Source: Chitinophagaceae bacterium (GTDB lineage: Bacteria > Bacteroidota > Bacteroidia > Chitinophagales > Chitinophagaceae). From it: a DNA stretch of 32,328 nt. This document shows, piece after piece, positions 24,903-32,328 of this stretch. The notes beneath the pieces are model-generated. The model had not been told where the DNA came from. It searched no databases and was given only the letters and a program-made list of their open reading frames with translations. The first letter of the stretch is position 1. Every line of letters starts with the position of its first letter. The stretch spans positions 1-32,328 of the forward strand of contig JADLCD010000070.1 in the NCBI GenBank assembly GCA_020847395.1, read 5' to 3'. The translations under genes and the position numbers were made by a program.

Positions 24903-27900
24903 CTAATTCTGCACAGTAAGCAGGTATGCAAGAAGCGCATTATACTCATCCTGTAATAAAATAGTACCAAACTGATCTGGCATCAGTGTATATTTTGAAG
25001 CCTTTTTTTCTGCAACATCTTTTTTAGCTACTGAAAACTCTTTTCCTGTGGCATCTGCATATATAGTAGCAGCGCCTTCTTCACGTCTGAATAAGCCTGT
25101 TAATACTTTACCGTCTTTCAATTTAATATTATAGCTGCGGAATGATTCAGAAATGTTCCTGTTGGGGTCAAGAATTTTTTCTGAAAGAGACTGTATACCC
25201 CATTTGCCAACACTATTTAATTGCGGGCCAATCATGCCACCACCATCATTACCTATGCTGTGGCACGGAGAGCAATTCCTCGTAAACACCGTTCTCCCCA
25301 CTGCCGCAGAAGGTGCAGGATTCGCAGCACGAAAAGCAGCCACTCTTTCTGCAATCAATGCCTGCCTTTCTTTATTCACGTTTTCAAGATTAACCGTAAG
25401 CGCTTTAAGCAAAGCCTGTTGTTTGGTTGAAATATTTAAACTTAATCTTTCTTCCACTTTAGGTTGTATCAATACTCTCGCAAATATTTCTCCTTTTCTT
25501 ACTTTATCAAACAACAAATCTTTTCCAATGCTGGTACCTGCAAGTGCAACCGCTATACTTTGCTGCAACTCAGGCTCAGGATTTTTGATACCGGCAAGCG
25601 TTTTGGAAGAAGCTGTTTCTGTAAATTCTCCCAGTGTATTAACAACGGCTCTTTTAAAATCAATATCGGTTCCTGAATTTTGAATAAGCGTTCCTGCCAG
25701 TACCGCATTTTTATTCATATCAAGTTTTAATAAAGCACGGAGCGCGGTTGTTCTTACATCGTTTTTATTGCTGGTATCTTTTGCAATTTCAACCAGTTTT
25801 GGCGATACTGCCTGCAACTTATATTTACCAGCCATATCCATGGCGAATTTTTGTTTGTTAACCTGCAAACCATCGCCTTCTACCTTACCGGTTTTTATAC
25901 TATCAAAAACTTTCAATGCCATGTTTTTGCCCCACTCATTAAACTGTGCCGTTTCTTTTCCTCCCCTTCTCACAATGCCATCCTGTATACTTTTAAAAAT
26001 AGTATAATCAAGATCAGCGTCTTTACTTCCCTTTTCCATGCCGGCAGCAATTACAGCATTAAGCTGCGCATCGGGAATAAACCTGGCCATATGCATAAAT
26101 ACTTTCGGAAACTCATCTTTAAACACATCATTTCCCTTTATATAATTGTACAGGAAAGTAGCTGAAGCAGGCGTTTGTACGCCAACGAGTACGGTAGCCA
26201 ATACAGCCGCATCTTCATTTTTCCATTGGCGCCCCGCCATTTCATTCATCAAAAACTCATGCCGCAGTAAATTCCGCAGGCAAAGCCGAATAGTATAGAT
26301 CATGTGTGTATCAAAATCTTCAACCTTCTTCCTGAAGGCAATCAGCCTTTCTACAGCATCAGCATTCACATACCTGCCCATAAGTTCCACGGCAGCTCTC
26401 CGCACGTGTACGTCTTTATCTTCAAGCGCGGCAGTTATTAATGGATACAATGCAGCAGATGTATCTATTTGCTCATTTAATACACGCATGGTATGCAAAC
26501 GTATTACAGGGTCAGCGTGAGTAGCCGAAGTTTTAATAATATCATCCTGCAACGCATGCAGCCTGTGCAGCACCCATAAACTGTGTACATACTCCCTGGT
26601 TGATACATCCTTTTTTTGCAAAATCGCTTTGGCAGGTTCAATGGCAGCTTTTCCTATCCTGTCGGTAAGCTGGTTAGCAGCTTCCATTCTTATTTTTATA
26701 TTATCAGCATTCAGCGCAGCAAAAAGTTCTTTTACAGAGGCGATTGACAAATCCTGTTTTTTATTGGATTGACCCTTGTAGGTAATGCGCCATATCCTGC
26801 CGCTTATCCTGTCGCGTTTGGGATGATCCAGCGGCACTTCATAATGACCTATGATACTGTTATAGAAGTCGGCAATATAAATAGCGCCATCAGGCCCAAG
26901 TTTTACATCCACCGGTCTGAACCAGGGATCTTCACTCAATACAAAATCAGCTTCACGTTTACCAACAGGCGTTGACCCTTTAAACGAAAATGAATTCCGG
27001 TACACTCTTGATGCTACCACATCACCCATAAACAGGTTTTTACGATATTCCTCGGGAAACAGTACATCTGCATAGTAAGCAAGCCCGGCTAATGCGGTAG
27101 CTTCATTTTCAAACGGCTTCATGTCAGGCGCAAAACCCATTCCCTCTTCTTTACCCCATTGAGAATAATCGCCACCTTTGATCAATTGATATAAAGGTGA
27201 AGTATGACAGTCTGTGGAGTACAGGTAACCAAGTTCATCAAAGGCAAGTCCAAACGGGTTAATCCTTCCGGCAGTATGATGTTCTATACGACTACCATCG
27301 GCTTTAAAGCGGATGGTATTGCCAGAAACAAGGTGAATACTGTCACCATCTGCTCCGGCCACGTTTGACCTGTTTGTAAATCCGTGACACCCGTAGATCC
27401 ACCCATCATATCCATCTGTAAAATTATTCACCATACCATGCGTATCCTTATATTCAAAAGGGCCGAACAGGCGCTGCTGGCTTTCTGGTTTTCCATCGCT
27501 ATCAGCATCTGTAAAACGCATTACATTGGGTATGGAATATGCTACCGCGCCATCTTTAACAGGCAAAATACCAATGGGTATATTCAGCGTATCATCAAAG
27601 TGAATGAATTTATCAGCCTTTCCGTCGCCATCAGTATCTTCAAGAATACTCACCCTGTCTTTTCCTTTTCCCGGAATGGCAGCAAACGGATATTCGAAAG
27701 ACTGTGTAACCCACATTCTTCCTTTTGCATCAAACGCAAAATTTATTGGCTTGCCTATATCTGGTTCAGAAGCGTATAACTGAATCTCAAAACCTTCAGG
27801 CAATTTAAATCCTTGTCGCTCTTTTTCAGGAGTGCGGGCAATAGTGGAACGAATGTGTTCATTAAATTTTGAGCCACTGTAAAGTGTATCCGGTTTGTCA

Positions 27901-27989
27901 ACCGCTTTTTCATTCGATTTGTTATTACAAGCCGCATGCAGCAGCAAACATAAGATGGCAGAAACTGCAATAATTCTTTTTACATTCAT
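24903..27989 (-). CDS. Lipoprotein with beta propeller, HEAT repeats and cytochrome c (PVC-type heme-binding)
   Basis: This 1028-residue protein starts with a lipoprotein signal (ILCLLLHAAC, lipid Cys21). Residues ~45-400 are the propeller of PVC-type membrane-bound dehydrogenase-like proteins (GFEIQLYASEPDIGKPINFAFDAKGRMW, given here as family pattern; also INPFGLAFDELG and DVKLGPDGAIYIADFYN). Residues ~410-850 contain HEAT-like helical repeats (VHVRRAAVELMGRY). The last ~150 residues are a cytochrome c domain: CSPCH at 906-910 binds heme and the Met of TLMPDQF (residue 1003) is the likely distal ligand. The family is thought to act in periplasmic oxidation of sugars or alcohols; the substrate is unknown. 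It is monocistronic on the minus strand, convergent with the ICMT gene. Confidence 0.9.
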   Translation of the reverse strand: MNVKRIIAVSAILCLLLHAACNNKSNEKAVDKPDTLYSGSKFNEHIRSTIARTPEKERQGFKLPEGFEIQLYASEPDIGKPINFAFDAKGRMWVTQSFEYPFAAIPGKGKDRVSILEDTDGDGKADKFIHFDDTLNIPIGILPVKDGAVAYSIPNVMRFTDADSDGKPESQQRLFGPFEYKDTHGMVNNFTDGYDGWIYGCHGFTNRSNVAGADGDSIHLVSGNTIRFKADGSRIEHHTAGRINPFGLAFDELGYLYSTDCHTSPLYQLIKGGDYSQWGKEEGMGFAPDMKPFENEATALAGLAYYADVLFPEEYRKNLFMGDVVASRVYRNSFSFKGSTPVGKREADFVLSEDPWFRPVDVKLGPDGAIYIADFYNSIIGHYEVPLDHPKRDRISGRIWRITYKGQSNKKQDLSIASVKELFAALNADNIKIRMEAANQLTDRIGKAAIEPAKAILQKKDVSTREYVHSLWVLHRLHALQDDIIKTSATHADPVIRLHTMRVLNEQIDTSAALYPLITAALEDKDVHVRRAAVELMGRYVNADAVERLIAFRKKVEDFDTHMIYTIRLCLRNLLRHEFLMNEMAGRQWKNEDAAVLATVLVGVQTPASATFLYNYIKGNDVFKDEFPKVFMHMARFIPDAQLNAVIAAGMEKGSKDADLDYTIFKSIQDGIVRRGGKETAQFNEWGKNMALKVFDSIKTGKVEGDGLQVNKQKFAMDMAGKYKLQAVSPKLVEIAKDTSNKNDVRTTALRALLKLDMNKNAVLAGTLIQNSGTDIDFKRAVVNTLGEFTETASSKTLAGIKNPEPELQQSIAVALAGTSIGKDLLFDKVRKGEIFARVLIQPKVEERLSLNISTKQQALLKALTVNLENVNKERQALIAERVAAFRAANPAPSAAVGRTVFTRNCSPCHSIGNDGGGMIGPQLNSVGKWGIQSLSEKILDPNRNISESFRSYNIKLKDGKVLTGLFRREEGAATIYADATGKEFSVAKKDVAEKKASKYTLMPDQFGTILLQDEYNALLAYLLTVQN

Positions 27990-28476
27990 AATGGATAAAT
28001 ACCGTTTTTAGCAGTCATTAGTGAATAAGCGATGAATATAAAAGGAAAAACTGCAACAGCAAAGCATTTGCTTTACAGAAATAATTAAAAAATAAAATCC
28101 TGACCTGTTATTTAAAAACCACATTTCTATACAATACCTGAAATGCACGTCCATAGCGGGATTAACAACTTATGCTTTAAAAATACATATCAGCGCCTGC
28201 CCGTTAAAGAGCAGTATACTACAGGATAGTTATATCCCCGGGCTAATGCAAAATCACCTGATCAGATGTAAATACTTCTGGCTGTTATCAAAGATAATCC
28301 AAAACAATATCGCCCATAATTTCTGCTGTTGCAAGTGTGCATCTCAAATTTTCGCTTCATACGTAGTTTACCTCATCCTGCTTAACGTATATACCCCTCG
28401 TGCCTCGGGGTAATAAAGCGGCAAGACGTTGTTTGGCGTTAGGATAAATGTTTAATAATTAAATATAAAGATGACA

Positions 28477-28535
28477 TTTAAGTAGCTTGCCGTAAAAGCC
28501 TGAAAAAAACAATCTCTTATAAGTTTTTGAAAGAG
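28477..28535 (+). repeat. Left arm of a long-range inverted repeat
   Basis: TTTAAGTAGCTTGC (28477-28490) is the exact reverse complement of 30537-30550, and the 25 bases at 28511-28535 are the exact reverse complement of 30479-30503. The DNA between these matched blocks differs. The arms enclose the DUF6132, DUF2892 and OsmC genes. Confidence 0.75.
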
Positions 28536-28602
28536 GAGATTGCTTCTCCCGCCGTAATATTCTTTCAGTTCAAATGATCGTGCGGGCGGGATCGCAAATA
28601 CG
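28536..28602 (+). repeat. CCCGCC/GGCGGG hairpin element
   Basis: GAGATTGCTTCTCCCGCCG opens the element and GGGCGGGATCGCAAATACGG closes it, in the same orientation as the copies at 2196 and 2409. Confidence 0.75.
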
Positions 28603-28667
28603 GGCGGGAGCGTGATGAAATATATGCTTTGTCTTAGTACTGGCAGTAATAAATAATCACTCCGGCA

Positions 28668-28735
28668 CGTCTTTGCGAGCCCGCCAGCAGGTTGTATTTA
28701 GTTTGATGTTGTTATGGCGGGAGAAGCAATCCCAG
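28668..28735 (-). repeat. CCCGCC/GGCGGG hairpin element, opposite orientation
   Basis: CGTCTTTGCGAGCCCGCCAG and TGGCGGGAGAAGCAATCCCA match the copy at 2325-2400. With the element at 28536 it forms a facing pair around the inverted linker repeat, as in the 2.2-2.6 kb array. Confidence 0.75.
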
Positions 28736-28781
28736 TATTGTTGATGTATGTATGCAGAGCCGGATATTGAGCAGGCTGATG

Positions 28782-28829
28782 AAAAATAAAATCCTGATTT
28801 TCAATCTCGTTGTAATGATGTCATTATAA
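28782..28829 (+). repeat. Dispersed 48-bp repeat, partner at 174-221
   Basis: 41 of 48 positions match 174-221; the shared core includes CCTGATTTTCAAT and ATGTCATTATAA. Confidence 0.65.
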
Positions 28830-29043
28830 GGCACGAGGGGTCTGCCTGGTTTCCGATTACAAATGAGCAAAGATTACCGCAACCTACAACTTTACGCTTA
28901 ATTCTAAACGAGCGAAAATTTGGGATGCACTCTGTTGCAATAAGTGGCATCAGCCCAGGCAAACAAATTGAACGTAGTAAACAGTATAATATGCAGGAGA
29001 TAAAAAGAAATCAAAATTTAATAGTGATAAATTATCAGAAAAT

Positions 29044-29232
29044 TCACTTTTTCAATAAAGAAAAAAGTAACCCGCCCATAATGGCACCGTATACACTACT
29101 ATTTAAAGGCTTTGAAGTAATAGGGCATGTTCCGGAATTACAACCTACAAATTTCCAATACAAAAAACCGCCGGCTGCACCTGCAATTACGCCAATTATA
29201 ACCAATAGGTTTTTTTTAAAAAAATTACTCAT
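29044..29232 (-). CDS. DUF6132-family small membrane protein
   Basis: Starting at 29232 the protein is 62 residues (MSNFFKKNLLVIIGVIAGAA...). It has one N-terminal helix (~8-28), a Cys pair in KFVGCNSGTCPITS, and a second helix near YGAIMGGLLFSLLKK. This is the usual DUF6132 layout in Bacteroidota. An in-frame ATG at 29247 would add five residues; I prefer the start just before the FFKK helix. The family often sits beside rhodanese, OsmC and DUF2892 genes linked to sulfur handling; a molecular function is not known. It lies downstream of the DUF2892 gene on the same strand. Confidence 0.82.
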   Translation of the reverse strand: MSNFFKKNLLVIIGVIAGAAGGFLYWKFVGCNSGTCPITSKPLNSSVYGAIMGGLLFSLLKK

Positions 29233-29398
29233 TTTAATCAATATCATTTATCATTTTAATAATCACTATCGTATCGGCATCATGGCAAGCACCTGAACAA
29301 TAAGAGCAGGCAAAACAAGCCTGTTTTGAAAATTGTTTTATTAAGCCTGCATTAACAACCAGGCTTTATAATTTTTTTTAAACCCTGCTTCAGGAAAA

Positions 29399-29608
29399 TC
29401 AGTTAGCTTTTTTCTTACAGGTATTTATACCCAATAATGCATACAAAGGGCAAAAATTTATAAAAGATGTAATTACAAAAATGATCGCTACAATTCCCAA
29501 CACAATAGCCAGGGTGCCGGAAATAATATTTTGAAAATATAAAACGGCAATAACAGCAGCAACAAAAATGCGGATTGCCTTGTCAATTGTACCCATGTTC
29601 TTTTTCAT
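29399..29608 (-). CDS. DUF2892 (YgaP-like transmembrane) protein
   Basis: This 69-residue protein (start MKKNMGTIDKAIRIF at 29608) has two closely spaced hydrophobic helices and ends in FCPLYALLGINTCKKK, the typical DUF2892 signature. In YgaP the same domain is fused to a rhodanese; stand-alone copies are common and are thought to help with sulfur-compound transport or sensing. The in-frame ATG at 29638 would add 10 polar residues and seems less likely. It is between the DUF6132 and OsmC genes on the minus strand, consistent with one unit. Confidence 0.85.
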   Translation of the reverse strand: MKKNMGTIDKAIRIFVAAVIAVLYFQNIISGTLAIVLGIVAIIFVITSFINFCPLYALLGINTCKKKAN

Positions 29609-29683
29609 AACTGAAGATTGTTTTGATTTTGCAAACAAAGCTAACAGATTATTATTTTCCGTTTGGCTACTTTTGTTATAATA

Positions 29684-30133
29684 CTATTGAAAAACAGATT
29701 CCTGTTTGGGTTTAAGTTCAATTATTGTTTTTATTGAATTGGTTACCAGGCATGCGGCCTTTGCTTTTTCTAATATACGATTGAGTTTGTCTGTATCTGC
29801 AGAAGGATTTTTCAATATTACTTCGGGTTCAATTACTGCATGGGTTATCTGGTACCTGTTTTCTACCATCTGCAATTTGCAGGTTGTTTTACACTCAAAG
29901 CCTTCAAAAGCCAATTTAAAATTGTCGGCAATGGCAAGAAAAGTAGCCATATAACAACTGTTGACGGAAGCTGCATATAAATGTTCAGGAGACCAGATTC
30001 CCGGTACACCACCTGCAAATTCAGGTGGTGTTGCGCAGGTAATACTATCATTTAATCCTGGTGCAGATAACTGTCCTATCCTACCTTCTTTCCATTTTAC
30101 ATTTACTTCGTAATAATGTTCCTGGGTTGCCAT
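29684..30133 (-). CDS. OsmC-family peroxiredoxin-like protein
   Basis: This 149-residue cytoplasmic protein has the OsmC/Ohr fold with the two redox cysteines: Cys60 in VNSCYMATFLAI and Cys128 in AKAACLVTNSI. Glu50 in WSPEHLYAAS and Arg18 are placed like the active-site partners in Ohr/OsmC. The family reduces organic hydroperoxides and, in some members, handles sulfane sulfur. It is the promoter-proximal gene of the three minus-strand genes ending at 29044, whose other members are often linked to sulfur metabolism. No regulator is adjacent. Confidence 0.92.
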   Translation of the reverse strand: MATQEHYYEVNVKWKEGRIGQLSAPGLNDSITCATPPEFAGGVPGIWSPEHLYAASVNSCYMATFLAIADNFKLAFEGFECKTTCKLQMVENRYQITHAVIEPEVILKNPSADTDKLNRILEKAKAACLVTNSIKTIIELKPKQESVFQ

Positions 30134-30318
30134 AATATTTATGATTTTGAATTAATAATCTACAATATCAACAAACATCTAAACAAATAGAAGATATTGA
30201 CAGCACAAAATTGAGACAGAATAATTAACTGTAAGGTTACTTAAGTCACATTAGGTTAATTTTATTTTTTCTTAACTGATATAATGCAACTCCCCGCACA
30301 CCGGGAAGTTTTTGTGTT

Positions 30319-30428
30319 GGGCGCATTCCAAAATGTCGCTGGCTGGTGAGACACCAGCCAGGGCGCCTGCCGTGGGCAGTGTCTTCACTGCCCACATGAA
30401 GCCCAATGCGACAATTTGGAATGCACCC
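30319..30428. repeat. Branched palindromic element with two REP-like hairpins
   Basis: An outer stem (30323-30339 with 30408-30424) pairs at 16 of 17 positions and extends by GGG/CCC after one mismatch. Inside are two perfect hairpins: TGGCTGGTG/CACCAGCCA with an AGA loop (30340-30360), and GTGGGCAGTG/CACTGCCCAC with a TCTT loop (30372-30395). The hairpin tips (GTG-TCT-CAC, in either strand) match the REP-like units at 24744-24828, although stem sequences differ with compensating changes. It could be a BIME-type mobile element, a MITE, or a structured RNA. No T-run follows. Confidence 0.8.
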
Positions 30429-30432
30429 TTTG

Positions 30433-30550
30433 TGTTTGAATTAAAAAATTTAAAAGTTAGTAAATTACTTTAAGCAATCTCTTTCAAAAACTTATAAGAG
30501 ATTATTTCTTTCACCCTTAAGGATGATGCTTTTGCAGCAAGCTACTTAAA
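30433..30550 (-). repeat. Dispersed repeat and right arm of the inverted repeat
   Basis: 30433-30481 is the inverted partner of 77-125 (47 of 49 identical). 30479-30503 and 30537-30550 are exact inverted matches to 28511-28535 and 28477-28490. Two repeat families therefore abut here. Confidence 0.75.
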
Positions 30551-30621
30551 AGGTTTTTTGGCGCTATAACTCACTAATCAATTAGATTTGCCGTTTCTTT
30601 TGTAGAAATATCATTTCAGCC

Positions 30622-31836
30622 TTGCAACAAAAAGGAATATTTTTTCTTACATTTTTTTTCCTGTGTGCAAACCTGTTTGCACAGGACACCATAAATACCA
30701 CTTTTATTAACAGTAGTAGTTATTCTCAAAAAGATATAATTGATTGTTTTCGTGAATGGTTTAAATTCAAGCCTTCATCTAAAACTGAAGGCATTAAGCC
30801 TGGAGACAGAATGGTTATATCTGTTTTGCCTGCTGCCGGATATACATTGCAAACAAGGTTAGCTGCAATTCTGAGTGGTAACCTGGCTTTTTATACCAGT
30901 AACTATGCCGGGGCAAAGCTATCTGTTATTAATAGTAATATTACTTATACACAAAACAAGCAATTTACTATTCCGGTTCAGCTTAATGTGTGGCTGCCTG
31001 GCAATGAATGGAACCTATCAGGTGACTGGCGTTTTATGAAATACCCCCAAAGTACATTTGGGTTAGGTAGTAATGCAAGCCTTACCAATGAAACGCCTAT
31101 GGATTATCATTACATCCGGATATACCAGCATATTCTAAAAAAAATTACGCCATATTTTTCTGCCGGTGTTGGGTATGATTTGGATTATCATTGGAATATT
31201 TCCGAAACTTTACTTCAAAACAATTATATCTCTGACTATACAAATTACGGAGCTACTGCAAAAAGTGTTTCCTCCGGTTTAGCTTTGAACCTGGTGTATG
31301 ACAGCCGCAAAAATATCATCAATCCTACGCAGGGGCTTTTGGTAAATGTAAATATGAGAAACAATGTGCAGTGGTTAGGAAGCGATGCGAACTGGCAATC
31401 CTTACTTGTGGATGTAAGAAAATATATAAGCTTGCCAGGTATTAAACACAACTTATTAGCGCTTTGGAGCTATAACTGGGTTATACTGGGAGGCAGGCCT
31501 CCTTATCTCGACCTTCCATCAACAGGATGGGATGGATATAACAATACCGGTCGGGGGTTTATACAAGGGCGTTTTCGTGGAAGTAAAATGCTTTATTTTG
31601 AGTCGGAATACAGGTTCGACATCACCAATAATGGATTGCTGGGCGCAGTTGTTTTCGCAAATGCGGAAACCTTTTCTGCTATGCCCAAATCGTCATTGCA
31701 GGCAATTCAACCAGGTGCAGGCGCAGGCATTCGCATTAAACTCAATAAAAAGTCAAGCACCAACATTGCCATAGATTATGGCTTTGGTACACAAGGATCC
31801 AAAGGATTATTTGTAAATATTGGGGAAGTTTTTTAA
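30622..31836 (+). CDS. Omp85/BamA-type outer-membrane beta-barrel protein
   Basis: This 404-residue protein appears to start at a TTG; no in-frame ATG precedes the signal peptide (GIFFLTFFFLCANLFAQ). The rest is a beta barrel: PYFSAGVGYDLDYHWNI, then LALNLVYDSRKNIINPTQGL (the bacterial surface antigen motif, with D-R-x-N-x-x-x-P-x-x-G) and YNNTGRGFIQGRFRG, a variant of the VRGF/Y-type loop. The C-terminus GIRIKLNKKSSTNIAIDYGFG ends with a terminal Phe, as expected for outer-membrane insertion. It has no POTRA domains, unlike BamA or TamA, so it is the short patatin-free, barrel-only type. Role unknown; possibly lipid or protein export. Confidence 0.85.
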   Translation: MQQKGIFFLTFFFLCANLFAQDTINTTFINSSSYSQKDIIDCFREWFKFKPSSKTEGIKPGDRMVISVLPAAGYTLQTRLAAILSGNLAFYTSNYAGAKLSVINSNITYTQNKQFTIPVQLNVWLPGNEWNLSGDWRFMKYPQSTFGLGSNASLTNETPMDYHYIRIYQHILKKITPYFSAGVGYDLDYHWNISETLLQNNYISDYTNYGATAKSVSSGLALNLVYDSRKNIINPTQGLLVNVNMRNNVQWLGSDANWQSLLVDVRKYISLPGIKHNLLALWSYNWVILGGRPPYLDLPSTGWDGYNNTGRGFIQGRFRGSKMLYFESEYRFDITNNGLLGAVVFANAETFSAMPKSSLQAIQPGAGAGIRIKLNKKSSTNIAIDYGFGTQGSKGLFVNIGEVF

Positions 31837-31888
31837 GCATTTAGCAAATGCTGCTACACTACATTGGCACTACAAACGCGCATCCTGA

Positions 31889-32191
31889 TCAATTCATAGA
31901 AACATCTTTTCTTTTTCGGAAAATACGGGTACTGATATCCTGAGTACCGATAAGGTTTCCTTTTTCATCGAAATGCGCTCTTACCACAAAAATTCCTTTA
32001 TCCCATTTATACCGGCGGGTATTCGTATCTATCGGTTTTATGCGGTAATTATCGCCAAGAATATTTTTGTAACCCTCCAGGTTTTGGTGGCCTAAGTTTT
32101 TACGCAAATAAGAAAACCTGAACAGTTGAATGCAGGTAAAAACAATCAAAACCGCTCCTGTAGCAATCAGGATAAAATTTAACCATTCCAT
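31889..32191 (-). CDS. Small single-pass membrane protein, unknown function
   Basis: I do not recognise a family for this 100-residue protein. Residues ~5-27 form one hydrophobic helix (FILIATGAVLIVFTCIQLF); the rest is a charged cytoplasmic or periplasmic domain with FVVRAHFDEKGNLIGTQDIS, which has the look of a short beta sheet. The C-terminus is basic (IFRKRKDVSMN). It converges on the barrel gene; the intergenic gap is 52 bp. Confidence 0.65.
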   Translation of the reverse strand: MEWLNFILIATGAVLIVFTCIQLFRFSYLRKNLGHQNLEGYKNILGDNYRIKPIDTNTRRYKWDKGIFVVRAHFDEKGNLIGTQDISTRIFRKRKDVSMN

Positions 32192-32328
32192 AAAAAATCA
32201 GATTTGTAGGCGTAATTCATTTTGATATCGAACAATCTATATTGCAAATGTGAGAAATTCTTTTTGATTGCTACCCAATCAATATCAAAAGATCATGAAT
32301 ATTTTTTTTCAGGAGGGTAACACTTTAA

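Larger units (their letters stand above)
27990..29043. other. Gene-free repeat region, ~1 kb
   Basis: No gene is supported. 27990-28390 shows nothing I can name. ACCCCTCGTGCC (28393-28404) has an inverted match at 28830-28841. Then come an inverted-repeat arm (28477-28535), two hairpin elements (28536-28602 and 28668-28735), the linker repeat (28623-28643, inverted) and the dispersed repeat at 28782-28829. Confidence 0.65.
30134..30621. other. Divergent intergenic region with structured elements
   Basis: Between the OsmC and barrel genes there is no coding sequence. A small hairpin (AACTCCCCG and CCGGGAAGTT, ~30289-30311) is followed by TTTTT. A large branched structure lies at 30319-30428 and repeats at 30433-30550. 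The remainder is A/T-rich leader. Confidence 0.65.

Noticed and set aside
28925-29296. Plus-strand open frame of 123 codons
   Set aside because: It lies antisense to the DUF6132 gene, whose minus-strand protein matches a known family; the plus-strand translation does not.
32295-32328. ATG opening a frame to the right window edge
   Set aside because: Eleven codons with no recognisable start context are too little to call a partial gene.

Overview
The window looks like chromosomal DNA of a Bacteroidota bacterium, probably family Chitinophagaceae. Pointers are a T9SS type A sorting domain on an ELWxxDGT-repeat protein, a DUF6597-type AraC regulator, a DUF6132/DUF2892/OsmC cluster, a CxxCH heme protein of PVC/Bacteroidota type, roughly 40% GC, and A/T-rich leaders with almost no Shine-Dalgarno sequences. 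No rRNA, tRNA, CRISPR array or intact transposon was seen. The placement rests on gene families only.

Layout. 1-3078: an AraC regulator and a small GIY-YIG protein in repeat-rich intergenic DNA (CCCGCC/GGCGGG hairpin elements, a 213-bp tandem duplication, a perfect 14-bp inverted repeat). 3079-6405: a large secreted ELWxxDGT protein. 6834-21257: six consecutive plus-strand genes forming what looks like a toxin/effector island. In order these are a permuted papain-fold (NlpC/P60- or YiiX-like) cysteine hydrolase with a carboxypeptidase-regulatory-like domain; a leaderless sphingomyelinase/DNase I-fold phosphodiesterase; a 1486-residue protein with the C-terminal half of a Tc-toxin A subunit (coiled coils, hydrophobic hairpin, TcB-binding domain); a proline-linked beta/gamma-crystallin protein; a GVxG-repeat fibre-like protein with a DFAE tail-spike-type C-terminal domain; and an 826-residue protein ending in the start of a pectin-lyase-like beta helix. 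None has a Sec signal and no TcB or TcC gene is present. 21399-23571: a serine beta-lactamase-like protein that has lost its catalytic residues, then a SAM methyltransferase 4 bp downstream. 23572-24902: remains of two REP-associated (RAYT) transposases, REP-like hairpins and an isoprenylcysteine-methyltransferase-like membrane protein. 24903-27989 (minus): a lipoprotein with beta propeller, HEAT repeats and cytochrome c. 29044-30133 (minus): DUF6132, DUF2892 and OsmC genes, a group usually tied to sulfur/peroxide detoxification. 30622-32191: an Omp85/BamA-type barrel and a small membrane protein.

The leaders of the ELWxxDGT gene, the papain-fold gene and the phosphodiesterase gene share an identical 21-bp block. 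In the last two it directly follows a decayed 3' end of an AraC gene. This suggests a duplicated regulator-target arrangement, and the intact AraC gene at 717 is a candidate controller. The most interesting content is the leaderless multi-effector island built round a short, orphan TcA-like protein.
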